Of a DNA stretch of 64,000 nucleotides, positions 7,880 to 17,300 are shown piece by piece; positions within the stretch are counted from its first letter, which is position 1; each line of letters starts with the position of its first letter. The stretch is from contig JANLFN010000014.1 in the NCBI GenBank assembly GCA_024655885.1, positions 17,773-81,772 of the forward strand. Reading direction: 5' to 3'. Source of the DNA: Eubacteriales bacterium (GTDB lineage: Bacteria; Bacillota; Clostridia; Acetivibrionales; JANLFN01). Under the pieces are notes generated by a model. That model did no database searches. It saw nothing but the letters and a program-made list of their open reading frames with translations, and was not told where the DNA came from. The translations under genes and the position numbers were made by a program.

Positions 7880-8507
7880 GTTCGTTAGAAAGAATCCAAT
7901 GGGAGTTTGCTGCCATTAGATCGTTCAGGAAGCAATAAATAAAGGATTGGCAATGAAATGATTGAAATAATGCAGGATACCGAATACACCGGAATTGACT
8001 GTGGTAACATATCAAGTGTTTTCTTTTAATTGGTTTTCGCCCCACGAAGCACGTTGAGAGTATAGTTCTGATGACGAATTGTGGTTTGAAGGGCAAATAA
8101 GGCAGGTCAACCACTATATGTAGTGGTTTTGGAGCCAAAAATGAGCAAAAATCGGGCTGGAAAAGTGCATTTTTTGGCCCGATTTTTTAGGGTATTTTAT
8201 AGATGACATTGGGTGGTCGGAGGGATGTATCCTTTAAAATTACAATTTCATACAAAAAAGCAAAGGCATCAGGATAGTAAATATTGTTGCCTTTGTTTCT
8301 ATAAACAGGCCTAAAACCAAAGTGTCTTTTTGGTACCGAGTAATAAAAATGGGGCTACGTTTTTCTGAGAATGAAAAGCATTGCTCTTTTTATTTTCCAA
8401 AAAGCACTTTAAAAGAGTGGCGCTCTTTTCCTTTATCCAAAATACAGCTATATATCATTTTGTAAAAAATAAAAAGCAAGCCATAAAAGAAAGTAGCCTG
8501 CTTTATC
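7880..8507. other. gene-free stretch with several terminator-like hairpins
   Basis: No credible gene is present. I see CCACTA/TAGTGG (8111-8126), a strong terminator at 8147-8188, CAAAGGCA/TGCCTTTG (8261-8295) and AAAAGAG/CTCTTTT (8411-8429). The sequence looks like a recombination scar between the two neighbouring operons. Confidence 0.5.
8147..8188 (+). terminator. intrinsic terminator
   Basis: AAAAATCGGGC (8147-8157) pairs with GCCCGATTTTT (8177-8187), followed by T. It is almost symmetric and could work from both sides. Confidence 0.75.
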
Positions 8508-8536
8508 TTGACAATGGAAAGTAATAGTTGTATAAT
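8508..8536 (+). promoter_or_regulatory. consensus sigma-A promoter of the DUF6323/DUF6179 operon
   Basis: TTGACA (8508-8513), a 17-bp spacer and TATAAT (8531-8536) form a perfect consensus promoter. It lies about 100 bp before the DUF6323 start. Confidence 0.85.
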
Positions 8537-8632
8537 ATCTAATTATGAAAAAACATATAACTATACAAATATATCATAGCACATTTAACTTACGTTGTCA
8601 ATACTATTTTTTCAAAAAGGAGGTTTATTTTT

Positions 8633-9133
8633 ATGGCCTTTGAATTGTCCTTGTTTGGTGGCGCTTTGGTAGAAAAGCAAGCTGTCAATGAAGTAATGAA
8701 ATGCAATGACCTGACTGTGAAATTTGGTCTTGTTCTGACAGAAACGCAGGCTCTCGCATTGGTTGAAACCCGCTCCTTTGCGTTAAAGGAAAATGGCCGC
8801 ATTGAATTTGGCGGTGGTGTGATTGACAAGATTATAAACAAATTTTGCGACTCACCCTATCTTTCCATGCACAACTATGAAGAAACCTTGCATGAGCTTT
8901 TAGAAACATTTTATTATTACAAGAACGAAACACTTGATCTGATGAGCGATGACGACTTGATCAAGTATATGAAAAATGCTTTTGATGGCATCTGCCAAGG
9001 TTCTCTCGAACTGCTATCGGGGCGGGAACTATATAAACTTGCCCGAAACTTGCGATATGGTTATACTCCGGATTATTCAGACGATGCTATCGAATTGGAT
9101 GAGGACGAGGAGGATGAAGATGGGGAATATTGA
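8633..9133 (+). CDS. DUF6323 family protein
   Basis: A 166-residue soluble protein with a very acidic tail (IELDEDEEDEDGEY). The pattern around TEQ-like TETQALALVETRSFALK and GRIEFGGGVIDKII fits DUF6323. AAAAAGGAGG lies 9 nt before the ATG. The end overlaps the next gene by 14 bp. DUF6323 and DUF6179 genes occur as neighbours in Clostridia; what the pair does is unknown. The consensus promoter suggests high expression. Confidence 0.75.
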   Translation: MAFELSLFGGALVEKQAVNEVMKCNDLTVKFGLVLTETQALALVETRSFALKENGRIEFGGGVIDKIINKFCDSPYLSMHNYEETLHELLETFYYYKNETLDLMSDDDLIKYMKNAFDGICQGSLELLSGRELYKLARNLRYGYTPDYSDDAIELDEDEEDEDGEY

Positions 9134-10484
9134 AAAGATCAGCAAAGTCAAAGGGGAAACATTAAGTAGCGAACACTATTTCCAATCCTTACTTGAGCAG
9201 GCATATATGTCGGGGATGTTGTCAGATATACAGCTTGAAAAAATACAATTTGACTGCCTCTCACTTTTGGCAAAGCAAACTGAGAGGTATAACAACGGGG
9301 ACAGCAGCTCGATCCGAGTAGAAGCAGCACAGAATCTTCTGGACTCCATTATGTTCACCATCGGTGTGTGGTTAAAGACTTATCATAACCCCGATGAAGC
9401 GGTGGCAACTGTGCAAAAAGATGGCATGTACGCTCTATATCAAAACGGGCGTGAGCGTATCGACCGTCTGATAAAGTCAACAAAAATACTTCACTCTTCA
9501 ATTGTCGGTAATTTGGTGCAAACCGAAAATGTGTTTTACCGCTCCACAATTGTGGACGGCATAAAAGGTTTTTTTAAGCTATATTACCCCGAATTTGCCG
9601 CACAGGAAATTCATATCACTGCAGATTATCTTGTTCATCATCCGATGGAAAGGTTGCTGGGGATTGAGTTTATTCAGAAGTATTTAGAGTGCATCTATTA
9701 TGAAAATCTATTTTGCGCTCAATTCTCTGCGGAGGATGTGCATCATCTGCTTTGCGGATACGATGAACATTATGAACAGCTACTCTTTAATATTTATGAG
9801 CCGGTGCTGTCTGCGGCAATCGGATGCATCCTTTCCAGCAGGGATGTCCACAGACTGGAGATGGCACCTTCCTCCATAAAAATTCTGTGTGATTTGTTTT
9901 GCGGAAAAACAAGAACCGAAATCTTGAAAATTCTCATGGAAGCCGTAGGTCAACTGAGCGAGCTGATGGATCTGACCGAGCCCTTAAAACGGTATCTAAG
10001 CGGCAGCCTACCTCAGATTGCAGCGGCAATAGAAAACGCAGTCCTGCTGCAAACATTGGATCGTGTGTTCATCCTCCCCAAATATCCGGAAAACAACCCG
10101 AAACTCATCGTTTCCTTTGGAGAGAAGATGGACGATGAAAAATATCGCAAGGTCTTAGAAGAAATTATGCAATGCCGCTATCTGGCAGACAAGAAAGCCC
10201 TGATCAAAAGTGAAATACACTCCCTTGCCGATTTAGAGGATATTTTACTGGATGCAGAACTTTACAAAGAAGAAACTCTCGATATTCTTAGCGAGTTAAG
10301 CCCTGCTGAAATTGCAGCGCTGGTCAAAAAACATCCGCTGCCCTCTGCATTAGATCGATATGGGCTAAGGGAAAGCCAAATTACATTATGCGAGTGTTTA
10401 CAAAAGTACCTTGCTGCGCTTCCGGCGAAGCAGCAGGATTTGATGAAGCAGGCAGTAGCTATGCTGGATAGTACAGAGGTATAG
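9120..10484 (+). CDS. DUF6179 family protein
   Basis: A 454-residue, mostly helical soluble protein without membrane segments. MSGMLSDIQLEKIQFDCLSL and LLAKQTERYNNGDSSSIRVE near the N terminus are typical of DUF6179. The ATG at 9120 is chosen because GAGGAGG (9107-9113) precedes it and it overlaps the acidic end of the DUF6323 gene; the longer frame from 8976 is a shadow. It is coupled to DUF6323 by overlap, so the two products are probably made in fixed ratio and may form a complex. No catalytic motif is visible. Confidence 0.75.
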   Translation: MGNIEKISKVKGETLSSEHYFQSLLEQAYMSGMLSDIQLEKIQFDCLSLLAKQTERYNNGDSSSIRVEAAQNLLDSIMFTIGVWLKTYHNPDEAVATVQKDGMYALYQNGRERIDRLIKSTKILHSSIVGNLVQTENVFYRSTIVDGIKGFFKLYYPEFAAQEIHITADYLVHHPMERLLGIEFIQKYLECIYYENLFCAQFSAEDVHHLLCGYDEHYEQLLFNIYEPVLSAAIGCILSSRDVHRLEMAPSSIKILCDLFCGKTRTEILKILMEAVGQLSELMDLTEPLKRYLSGSLPQIAAAIENAVLLQTLDRVFILPKYPENNPKLIVSFGEKMDDEKYRKVLEEIMQCRYLADKKALIKSEIHSLADLEDILLDAELYKEETLDILSELSPAEIAALVKKHPLPSALDRYGLRESQITLCECLQKYLAALPAKQQDLMKQAVAMLDSTEV

Positions 10485-10487
10485 CAT

Positions 10488-10682
10488 GAATATTTAAGTG
10501 TTTTTGAAAAAGCGGTTTTATACATTGAGAATCATATCAGTGAAAACATTACCGTAAATGATGTTGCATAAGAAACCGGTTATTCCTACTACTACCTGAC
10601 TCACCTGTTCCAGTCTGTATTTGGAGAAAATGTAGGAAACTATATTAAAAACGATGTTTGTCGAATGCTGCAAACCAATTGA
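10488..10682 (+). pseudogene. AraC-family regulator fragment with internal stop
   Basis: The frame reads EYLSVFEKAVLYIENHISEN, then ITVNDVA, a TAA at 10569-10571, then ETGYSYYYLTHLFQSVFGEN before losing homology. This is the first half of an AraC-type double HTH domain. It lacks a start codon, has the internal stop, and lacks the second HTH and any effector domain. It is a remnant, probably the regulator once linked to the preceding operon. Confidence 0.7.
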
Positions 10683-10998
10683 CTTTTTGATGAGTGTTCT
10701 TTCAAAATGCGAGTTTATAAATCTGAATAATATTCTTCGTTCTGACATTTTGAATCCCTCCCTTTTTTATTATAGAGGCATCCTTGTGGTCATGGGAAAC
10801 GGTGAACATTACTTTTATACAGAAGAGTAGTTGCGCATTTTTTCAGACGATGGCTAAAAGATTATGTCAGCATCAAATAAAAGCATTCGGTTTATGAAAT
10901 GAAAAGCGGATATCTAAAGGTATTAAGATTATTGGTCTTGATGCCTTTGATTATATAAACCAAAAACAACTTAATAAACTGCCATCAGGCATTTAACT
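10683..10998. other. gene-free stretch with decayed sequence
   Basis: No intact gene is found. Short coding-like scraps (for example around 10845-10980) do not join into a recognisable protein. The stretch ends in the terminator at 10999. Confidence 0.4.
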
Positions 10999-11041
10999 AA
11001 GAGGCTGTGTTCTTCGTTATAAAAGCATAGCCTCTTTTTTT
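10999..11041 (+). terminator. intrinsic terminator
   Basis: AAGAGGCT pairs with AGCCTCTT across a 19-nt loop and is followed by a T run. Confidence 0.75.
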
Positions 11042-11080
11042 ATTGCCCAATGCAGTGCAAAAAGAATGGAGGAAAACAAA

Positions 11081-11588
11081 ATGGCAAATGAAACAATGCG
11101 TATCTTTTTTTCCTCTGAAGATCATCACCTACCCCAAAGGCGAATATGGATTGGAGGACAATCCGGTCGAGATTACACCCGCGGAGGCTGTGGCTTATGA
11201 GGATGCAATCCTCGCCGCCACCGCCAAGGAGAATCGTTTCTTTGAAAACGACCGAGGGCTTGCCGAATACATTCACGGCGAAGCTCTCAATAAAAAGGTG
11301 TATAGCCTGTACCCGTCAGTGGAGATCGTCGACGGCGAGCTGTGGGGAGTCATGACCGCCGGGCTGAAGGAGTGCCTCTCAAGAGAGGAAACCTCTGAGC
11401 TTCTTGACTTTGTGACTGGATAAAACAGTGATGGCTGGGGCGAAGTGTTCGAACAGCGTCCGATCAGAACGTCGGACGGCGAAATCTACGTCAGCTTCTG
11501 GAACGATGAAAATTACTCTGTCAAGTTGGAAAAGAAGATGAAAAACAGCTCTCCTGATTTCGGATACGGGGGGCAGGTGATGGGATGA
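11081..11588 (+). pseudogene. Antirestriction/YodL-type ICE protein, frameshift plus nonsense
   Basis: Read across frames the product begins MANETMRIFFPLKIITYPKG and continues as a protein of about 168 residues (NPVEITPAEAVAYEDAILAA, HGEALNKKVYSLYPSVEIVD, DGELWGVMTAGL). It then meets TAA at 11421 and continues in frame as NSDGWGEVFEQRPIRTSDGE. Two lesions break it: a 7-T run at 11105-11111 where six T would keep frame, and the in-frame TAA, most simply a CAA change. AATGGAGG lies 8 nt before the ATG. Similar proteins sit near the start of Clostridial conjugative elements. The exact function is not known to me. Confidence 0.65.
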
Positions 11589-11688
11589 ATGAAAAAGTGA
11601 ACGGACAAATAGCGCTCTTTTGTTTCTTATGAAGCTGAAGGACGCTTTTTTGTCACGGCAGATTGCTGTGAGCTATACAACTAAATAA
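11585..11688 (+). pseudogene. remnant of a second small ICE gene
   Basis: ATG at 11585 overlaps the upstream stop and starts MNEKVNGQIALFC before a stop. Another frame in the same stretch reads SYEAEGRFFVTADCCELYN and ends at TAA. This looks like one short gene split by an indel. The family is not recognised. Confidence 0.3.
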
Positions 11689-11698
11689 AAGAACGAGA

Positions 11699-11735
11699 AG
11701 GCGTTGTCTTTACAAAAAAGGCAACGCCTTTTTTG
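11699..11735 (+). terminator. intrinsic terminator
   Basis: AAGGCGTTG (11699-11707) pairs perfectly with CAACGCCTT (11722-11730), followed by T. Confidence 0.8.
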
Positions 11736-11760
11736 TTTTTCTGAAGAAAGGAGCTGAACT

Positions 11761-11964
11761 ATGAAGCATGATGTAACACCAGAAGAAAAAGCAGGAGCCG
11801 TAGAAAACGCTCCTCCCGCAAAGTATTCCCTGCCTCTGCCTGAAGATACCTCCCGCTGTGCCGGCTGTCCTTATCCCGGCGTCGGCTTTATCTGCTGGAG
11901 TCCTGACGGCTCCTGCATGAGAACCGACGTCGATAAACTCAGCCGCCGAAGCAAAGGGAGGTGA
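11761..11964 (+). CDS. small Cys-containing protein upstream of the methylase
   Basis: A 67-residue protein. Its C-terminal half holds four cysteines in RCAGCPYPGVGFICW and SPDGSCMRTD, which could bind a metal. GAAAGGAGCTG precedes the ATG. The stop lies 4 bp before the methylase start, so the two are coupled. I recognise no characterised family; short Cys proteins in this position occur in related elements. Confidence 0.5.
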   Translation: MKHDVTPEEKAGAVENAPPAKYSLPLPEDTSRCAGCPYPGVGFICWSPDGSCMRTDVDKLSRRSKGR

Positions 11965-11968
11965 TGTA

Positions 11969-12901
11969 TTGAACAGCATCATCAGTTGGGTGGGCGGTAA
12001 AAAGGCTCTGCGGGATATGATCTATCAGCGTATGCCGAAGGAATTCGGACGGTACATTGAGGTCTTCGGCGGCGGAGGCTGGGTGCTGTTCGGGCGGCCT
12101 CCGGATGCCGCCATGGAGGTCTACAACGATTTCAATTCAGATCTTGCAAATCTGTTTCGCTGTGTCCGCGACCGTCCCTTTGCTCTTCTAAAGGAATTGA
12201 ATTTCTTTCCGCTGAACGGACGCGACGAATTCAATGTCCTGAAAAAATATCTGGAGAAGGAGGAATTCACCAACGAGTACCTGCGGGAGGAACTGGAGAT
12301 CGCGCAGCGGTACCTTACCCCCTTGCAGCTTGAAGAAATCAGGCCCATCCTCATGGAAAACGCGCAGATGAACGACGTGAAGCGCGCCGCCGCCTTTTAC
12401 AAGCTCATCCGCTTAAGCTACGGAAGCGGCTGTACCAGCTACGGCTGCCAGCCCTTCGACATCAGGAAAACCTTTCACCTTCTCTGGCAGGGCAGCCGAA
12501 GACTCAAGGACACGGTCATTGAGAACAAGGACTTTGAAGAACTGATCAGGCAGTACGACCGTGAAAACGCCTTCATCTACTGCGACCCGCCATATTATCA
12601 GACGGAAGGCCACTATGCCGTGGAATTTAAGAAAGTCGATCACTACCGTCTACGGGACACCCTGGCATCCTGTCAGGGCAAATGGCTGGTCAGCTACAAC
12701 GACTGCGAATTCATTCGGGAGCTATATAAAGACTTCAACATTGAAGCGGTCAGCCGCATCAACAACCTTGCCCAGCGCTACGACAACGGCTGCGAATACG
12801 CCGAAGTCCTGATCTCCAACTACGACACCGGCGAACGGCTGAGGGACATGCCGACCCAGCTGGGACTGTTCGACCTAGCCGGTTTTTACGGCATGGAATA
12901 A
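11969..12901 (+). CDS. DNA adenine methylase (D12/Dam class)
   Basis: A 310-residue S-adenosylmethionine-dependent N6-adenine methyltransferase. The cofactor motif is SWVGGKKALRDMI and EVFGGGGWVL (residues 6-40), and the catalytic motif is DPPY at 206-209 (FIYCDPPYYQTEGHY). The start is TTG at 11969, with GGGAGGTGAT just upstream; the nearby ATG is out of frame. No cognate nuclease is adjacent, so it is an orphan methylase. On a conjugative element it would most likely protect transferred DNA from host restriction. Confidence 0.88.
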   Translation: MNSIISWVGGKKALRDMIYQRMPKEFGRYIEVFGGGGWVLFGRPPDAAMEVYNDFNSDLANLFRCVRDRPFALLKELNFFPLNGRDEFNVLKKYLEKEEFTNEYLREELEIAQRYLTPLQLEEIRPILMENAQMNDVKRAAAFYKLIRLSYGSGCTSYGCQPFDIRKTFHLLWQGSRRLKDTVIENKDFEELIRQYDRENAFIYCDPPYYQTEGHYAVEFKKVDHYRLRDTLASCQGKWLVSYNDCEFIRELYKDFNIEAVSRINNLAQRYDNGCEYAEVLISNYDTGERLRDMPTQLGLFDLAGFYGME

Positions 12902-12932
12902 CTAATCCAAATCTATTGGGAGGTTCAATATT

Positions 12933-13367
12933 ATGAAACTGATTGAAATGTGTACAACCGTGGACAGGCAGGGCCGCATCATCCTGCCGAAGGAACTGCT
13001 TGGTAATGCAGGGATCAAGCCCGGCGACGAGGTACGCGTCACTCTCGCTGTGGGGCAGGAAGAAACGGAAAATCTGTGCCCGCAGCTTGTCATCACGCCC
13101 CAGGACGTGGAGGTTGCGGTGCGGCTGTCCGGCCGTCGGGAGGACGATGCGGAAAGTGACCTGACTCTGCCCAACGACCTGCTGGAAGCGGCGGGGATTC
13201 CGGTGGGCAGCGATCTGGAGATCCTCTGCACAGCCGGCGCCATTGTCATTATGGAATCGGATGTTCTGGACAACCTGCCGGACGAGCTCCGCGAGCTGTT
13301 CGGCGAGCTTGGCATCGACCCTGGCACAGTCCGGGAGGTTATGAGAAAGGAGGGATATTTTGTATGA
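12933..13367 (+). CDS. AbrB/MazE/SpoVT-type protein, duplicated domain
   Basis: A 144-residue protein made of two AbrB-like halves: TTVDRQGRIILPKELLGNAG (residues 8-27) and a weaker second copy, ESDLTLPNDLLEAAGIPVGS (about 71-90). Such swapped-hairpin folds bind DNA. GGGAGG lies upstream of the ATG. Its stop overlaps the start of a second AbrB gene by 4 bp. There is no toxin partner, so a transition-state-type regulator of the element is more likely than an antitoxin. Confidence 0.75.
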   Translation: MKLIEMCTTVDRQGRIILPKELLGNAGIKPGDEVRVTLAVGQEETENLCPQLVITPQDVEVAVRLSGRREDDAESDLTLPNDLLEAAGIPVGSDLEILCTAGAIVIMESDVLDNLPDELRELFGELGIDPGTVREVMRKEGYFV

Positions 13368-13657
13368 AAGCAAAACCCATTTATAAAATCGTGGACGGCA
13401 AGGGCCGCATCCTGATTCCCAAGGAGCTTCGTGCAGCCTCCGGCATGGATTACGGCGATATTGTGAGGCTGAGCATCCATCAGGGCGCCGTCACCGCAAA
13501 GAAGGTGGATCTCATTGAGGTGGGCGACCAGTCGCCTGAGGCGGTGGAAGCATTTGTCCATGCCGCCATCCGCGAGATGCCGGAGGATACGCAAATCACA
13601 CTTGCCGCGAGACTGCTCGAACTCATCGAGCGGAGAAAGGAGCGGCGCCATGAGTGA
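13364..13657 (+). CDS. AbrB/MazE/SpoVT-type regulator
   Basis: A 97-residue protein with an N-terminal AbrB domain (KIVDGKGRILIPKELRAASG, residues 7-26, then DYGDIVRLSI) and a helical C-terminal half. It starts inside the stop of the upstream AbrB gene (ATGA overlap) and overlaps the next gene by 8 bp, so the three are one translational unit. Paired AbrB proteins may form mixed oligomers. Confidence 0.8.
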   Translation: MKAKPIYKIVDGKGRILIPKELRAASGMDYGDIVRLSIHQGAVTAKKVDLIEVGDQSPEAVEAFVHAAIREMPEDTQITLAARLLELIERRKERRHE

Positions 13658-14237
13658 AAAAGCGTTGTTTGATCAGGAGGACTGCCTGCGGACCGGATAT
13701 GACATGTCCATCGACGGAAAGGTTATCGTCCTGAAGGCTTCGGCATTGCCGGAAGGTTTAAGGCAGGCAAAGTACCAGTTATATTTTTGCACCGGAGGAA
13801 ACGGCAGCTATCCAAATCCCATCGGCAGTTCCATCTTCACGGTTTCTCTGGCGGAGGGAGAAAAAATCCGCTGGAACCGGAGCGATGTTCTCGGCATCCT
13901 AAAGCCTGAACTCCTTCCCGAATATGCCCGTCTCCAACTCTCACAAATCCGACCGGGCGGAGCATTGGATCTGAAATACCATGAGCCGCAGTATAGCGGC
14001 TATTGTTTTCTGCCGGACGGACGCTACACCTCCGGCGTGGGTCTTTGCAGCATCAAGGAAGTGCAGGACTACATCGAGATGCAGAGGAACTACCAGCACC
14101 GGGTGATGATCTGCGACCGCGAAGATTTCTGTGTTTTTGAGATGATCGCGGGACAGATCGTCCATCCATCGCCGGAAACCGTGGAAGCCTTCCATAAAGA
14201 ACGGCAGGAGCCGGGCGGAATGGAGTTGAAGCTGTGA
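13650..14237 (+). CDS. ICE protein of unknown function with shared C-terminal tail
   Basis: A 195-residue soluble protein. I do not recognise a characterised domain. Visible blocks are YQLYFCTGGNGSYPNPIGSS, YHEPQYSGYCFLPDGRYTSG and HRVMICDREDFCVFEMIAG. The ATG at 13650 follows GAAAGGAGCGG and overlaps the AbrB gene. The end reads RQEPGGMELKL: an acidic stretch followed by the G-M-x-L-x-L tail also found on six other unrelated proteins of this element. It is probably co-expressed with the two AbrB proteins. Confidence 0.6.
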   Translation: MSEKALFDQEDCLRTGYDMSIDGKVIVLKASALPEGLRQAKYQLYFCTGGNGSYPNPIGSSIFTVSLAEGEKIRWNRSDVLGILKPELLPEYARLQLSQIRPGGALDLKYHEPQYSGYCFLPDGRYTSGVGLCSIKEVQDYIEMQRNYQHRVMICDREDFCVFEMIAGQIVHPSPETVEAFHKERQEPGGMELKL

Positions 14238-14255
14238 AACCAGTAAGGACTTGAG

Positions 14256-14284
14256 GCCGGAATCAGATTTGCTGGTTCCGGCTT
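14256..14284 (+). terminator. hairpin after the AbrB operon
   Basis: GCCGGAA (14256-14262) pairs with TTCCGGC (14275-14281). The T run is short and broken, so it may end or attenuate transcription before the adhesin gene. Confidence 0.5.
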
Positions 14285-14322
14285 TGTCAGAATCAAAACC
14301 AAAAAGAAAGGACTGAAAACCC

Positions 14323-17300
14323 ATGAAACAAAAAGGAAAACGCATCGGCATTATTGCCCTTGTTCTCCTTCTTCTGGTGTGCGGCGGAATCTATACGGCG
14401 TACCGCCTGCATCCGGAAGCCTTCATCCGGCAGGATGAAATCATCACCCGCGGTGAGTTTGCCGCCATTCTGGTTCGGGATATACCGCTGGATACCACAA
14501 ACGCGGAGAAAGACCCGCCCAGCTTTCCTGACATTGACGGCCACTGGTCGGAGAAAAACATTGAGGCGCTCATCGAAGCCGGTATCCTTGACCCCGCCGA
14601 TTATCCGGACGGCTTCCATCCGGACGACCCTATTACCCGTGCTGAGATCATCAAGATGCTCGTGCGGATCAGCGGAAAGGATGAGGAAGCGAAAAACACC
14701 CTGGGACACAGCGGCTATGAGGATCAGGACGCCATCAAGGATGAGGACAAGGGATATCTCATTGTCGGCCGCGAGGACGGCATCATTGGGGATACGGAGG
14801 ACAATAAAATCCATCCCAATGACCCGGTGACCAAGGGAGAAGCCGATGATCTGATCGACAAGGTCATACCGGAAAACCCAACGCCGCCTCCGGCCACAGT
14901 GACTCCAACGCCTTCTTCACAGACTCCGGACACTCCGACCCCGGAGCAGCCGACACTCACGCCAACGAATCCGGATCAGAACCAGCCCTCACCCACCCCA
15001 ACCAATCCAGATGAGGATCAGCCGACTCCGACACCTACGCCGGATAATCCGGGCAACGGTTCCGGGGGCGGTTCCGGAGGCGGCTCACATCATTATCCGG
15101 ACGCGCAGGTGCGGTTCGAGCTTCCCGCCACCGCCCATACCGACACGGAAATCAAAGTGATGCCCGTGTGGAAATACATGAGCAGCTTCTCGTGGTCGCT
15201 GACCAAGACCGCCGTGGACGGCTCCCACCAGCCCGTGGAACTGAAGGATGCCGTCAGCGGCACCCTCGGCTTGGAGGGCGGCGCCATCAGGTTTAATCAG
15301 AATGGGCAATACACATTGACTGCTACGGCAAAGAACGCCAGAGGAAAAGAAACCGTGCTGTCCAAACAGATCACGGTCTATCCGGTCATCGATCTGAGCT
15401 TTGACCTTCCTGAAACGACCCATACGGACAAATCGGTTACTCTCACCTTCCAGCCGGAAAAGCTCTACGGCCACGACATTGTATGGACGGCAGCGAAAGA
15501 CGGAGAAGCCGTTCAGCCGGGCGACGTCCTGGACGGACAGCTTGGAAGTGAAGGCGGCACTTTTGCGTTCAAAACCAAGGGTGAATATACGCTGACCGCT
15601 GCCATTACGGATGAAACCGGACGCGTATTTACCCACAGCGAAAGTACCGTTGTCTATCCGGTGGCGGGTATAGCGATTGAACTGCCTGCCGCCTCGCACA
15701 CAGACACCACGCTCGATGTTGCTGCCGTGCTGACTGAAGCAGATGGCCTGACCGTGAACTGGAGCCTTACCAAAAACGGTGAGGCGGCTGTCCTTGCAGA
15801 TGAAGTCGAGGGCTCCCTGACCAATGACGGCGGGAAAATTCGCTTCAAGGACAAGGGTGTGTACATGCTCACCGGATCGATCACCGATGAAACCGGCAGA
15901 ACCTTTGAAGCCTCCAAAACCATCGCCATCTACCCGGTAGGCTCCATTGGCTTCTATGCGCCGGAAATCACCCATACAGACAAGGCTGTCTGCGTGGAGA
16001 GCCGCTTTGAAAACCTTGGCGACGCCGCAATCCAGTGGTCGCTGACCAAGGATGGAGAGGCTGTCACCCTTGCCGACGCGGTCCAGGGGGAATTGACTAA
16101 CGAGGGCGGCTCTATCCAATTCAAAGAAAAAGGCGAATATGTCCTCAAAGCCGCCTTTACCGACCCCGCGGGCAGAACCTACAGCTACACCTCGCCCATC
16201 AAGGTCTACCCGGTACCCGGCATTTTATACAAGTTGCCTGAAACCGCCTACACAGACACCATTGTCAGCGTGATTCCGGAAACCTTGGAATTAGGCGGCC
16301 TGAAAGTTGAGTGGCTGTTGGAGAACGGATTCGGATTCCAGGATTTTGGGACTTATGTCGATGGAACTCTGAATAACAGCGGCGGTTCCATCCGCTTCAA
16401 GCACGCCGGCACCTATGAGCTGATCGCCCGAATCACCGATGAAACCGGGCGGGTATTCCTGTTTGAAAACGGCGGCAGGATCGAAGTCCTGCCGGTGCTG
16501 AGCATTTCCTTCGAGCTTCCCGAATCGACCCACACCGACCGCACCGTCGACCTTCGAACCCGCGGCAACAATAATGTGCTGCCTGTGGAATGGACGCTCA
16601 CCAAAGACGGAAAACCTGTTGAGATTTCCGATGCTTTAGAGGGGACACTGAACGCTTACGGCGGGAAAATCCGTTTCACGGAAACCGGAAAATATACCCT
16701 CACCGCCTCCATGACGGACGCGCTGGGAAGGGTATTCTCCTGCAGCGCATCCACCACGGTCTACCCGCTTCCGACTATTGAACTGAACACGCCACCGGTC
16801 TGGTATGCAGGCGAAGCCGGTACAATCAGCGTCAGCGGCACGGATCTGGAAAACCTCACCGCGGACTGGACGGTCATCAAGGATGACGGCGGTGCTGAAC
16901 CGTATTCATATTACGCATCTGGCACGCTCACCAAAGAGGGCGGCAGCCTGACCTTCCCGGTGAAGGGACAGTATGAGCTGACCCTGACAATGACGGATCA
17001 GACCGGACGCATCTTCACCCGAAGCAACACCTTCACGGTTTATCCCATTCCTCAGATGGCCCTCGGGATGCAGACGCTCAGCTACAGCGGCGAACCGATT
17101 GCGGTTACCGTGTCGGGAACGGAGCTGGATGGGATGGACATCGGCTGGCTCCTTTCCGCGGATGGCGGCGAAGCCCGGCCATATACCCAATACGCCACCG
17201 GTTCGGTCGGCACCAGCGGCGGCACCTTAAGGATCAGCACCGACAGGACCATTCCGGTGAAACTGATTGCGGAAGCAACGGATGCAAACGGCAGGAAATT

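Noticed and set aside
10518..10748. 76-codon minus-strand gene with a GGAGG site
   Set aside because: The ribosome site is good, but the frame overlaps the AraC remnant, shows no domain and stays hydrophobic without pattern; not strong enough to list.
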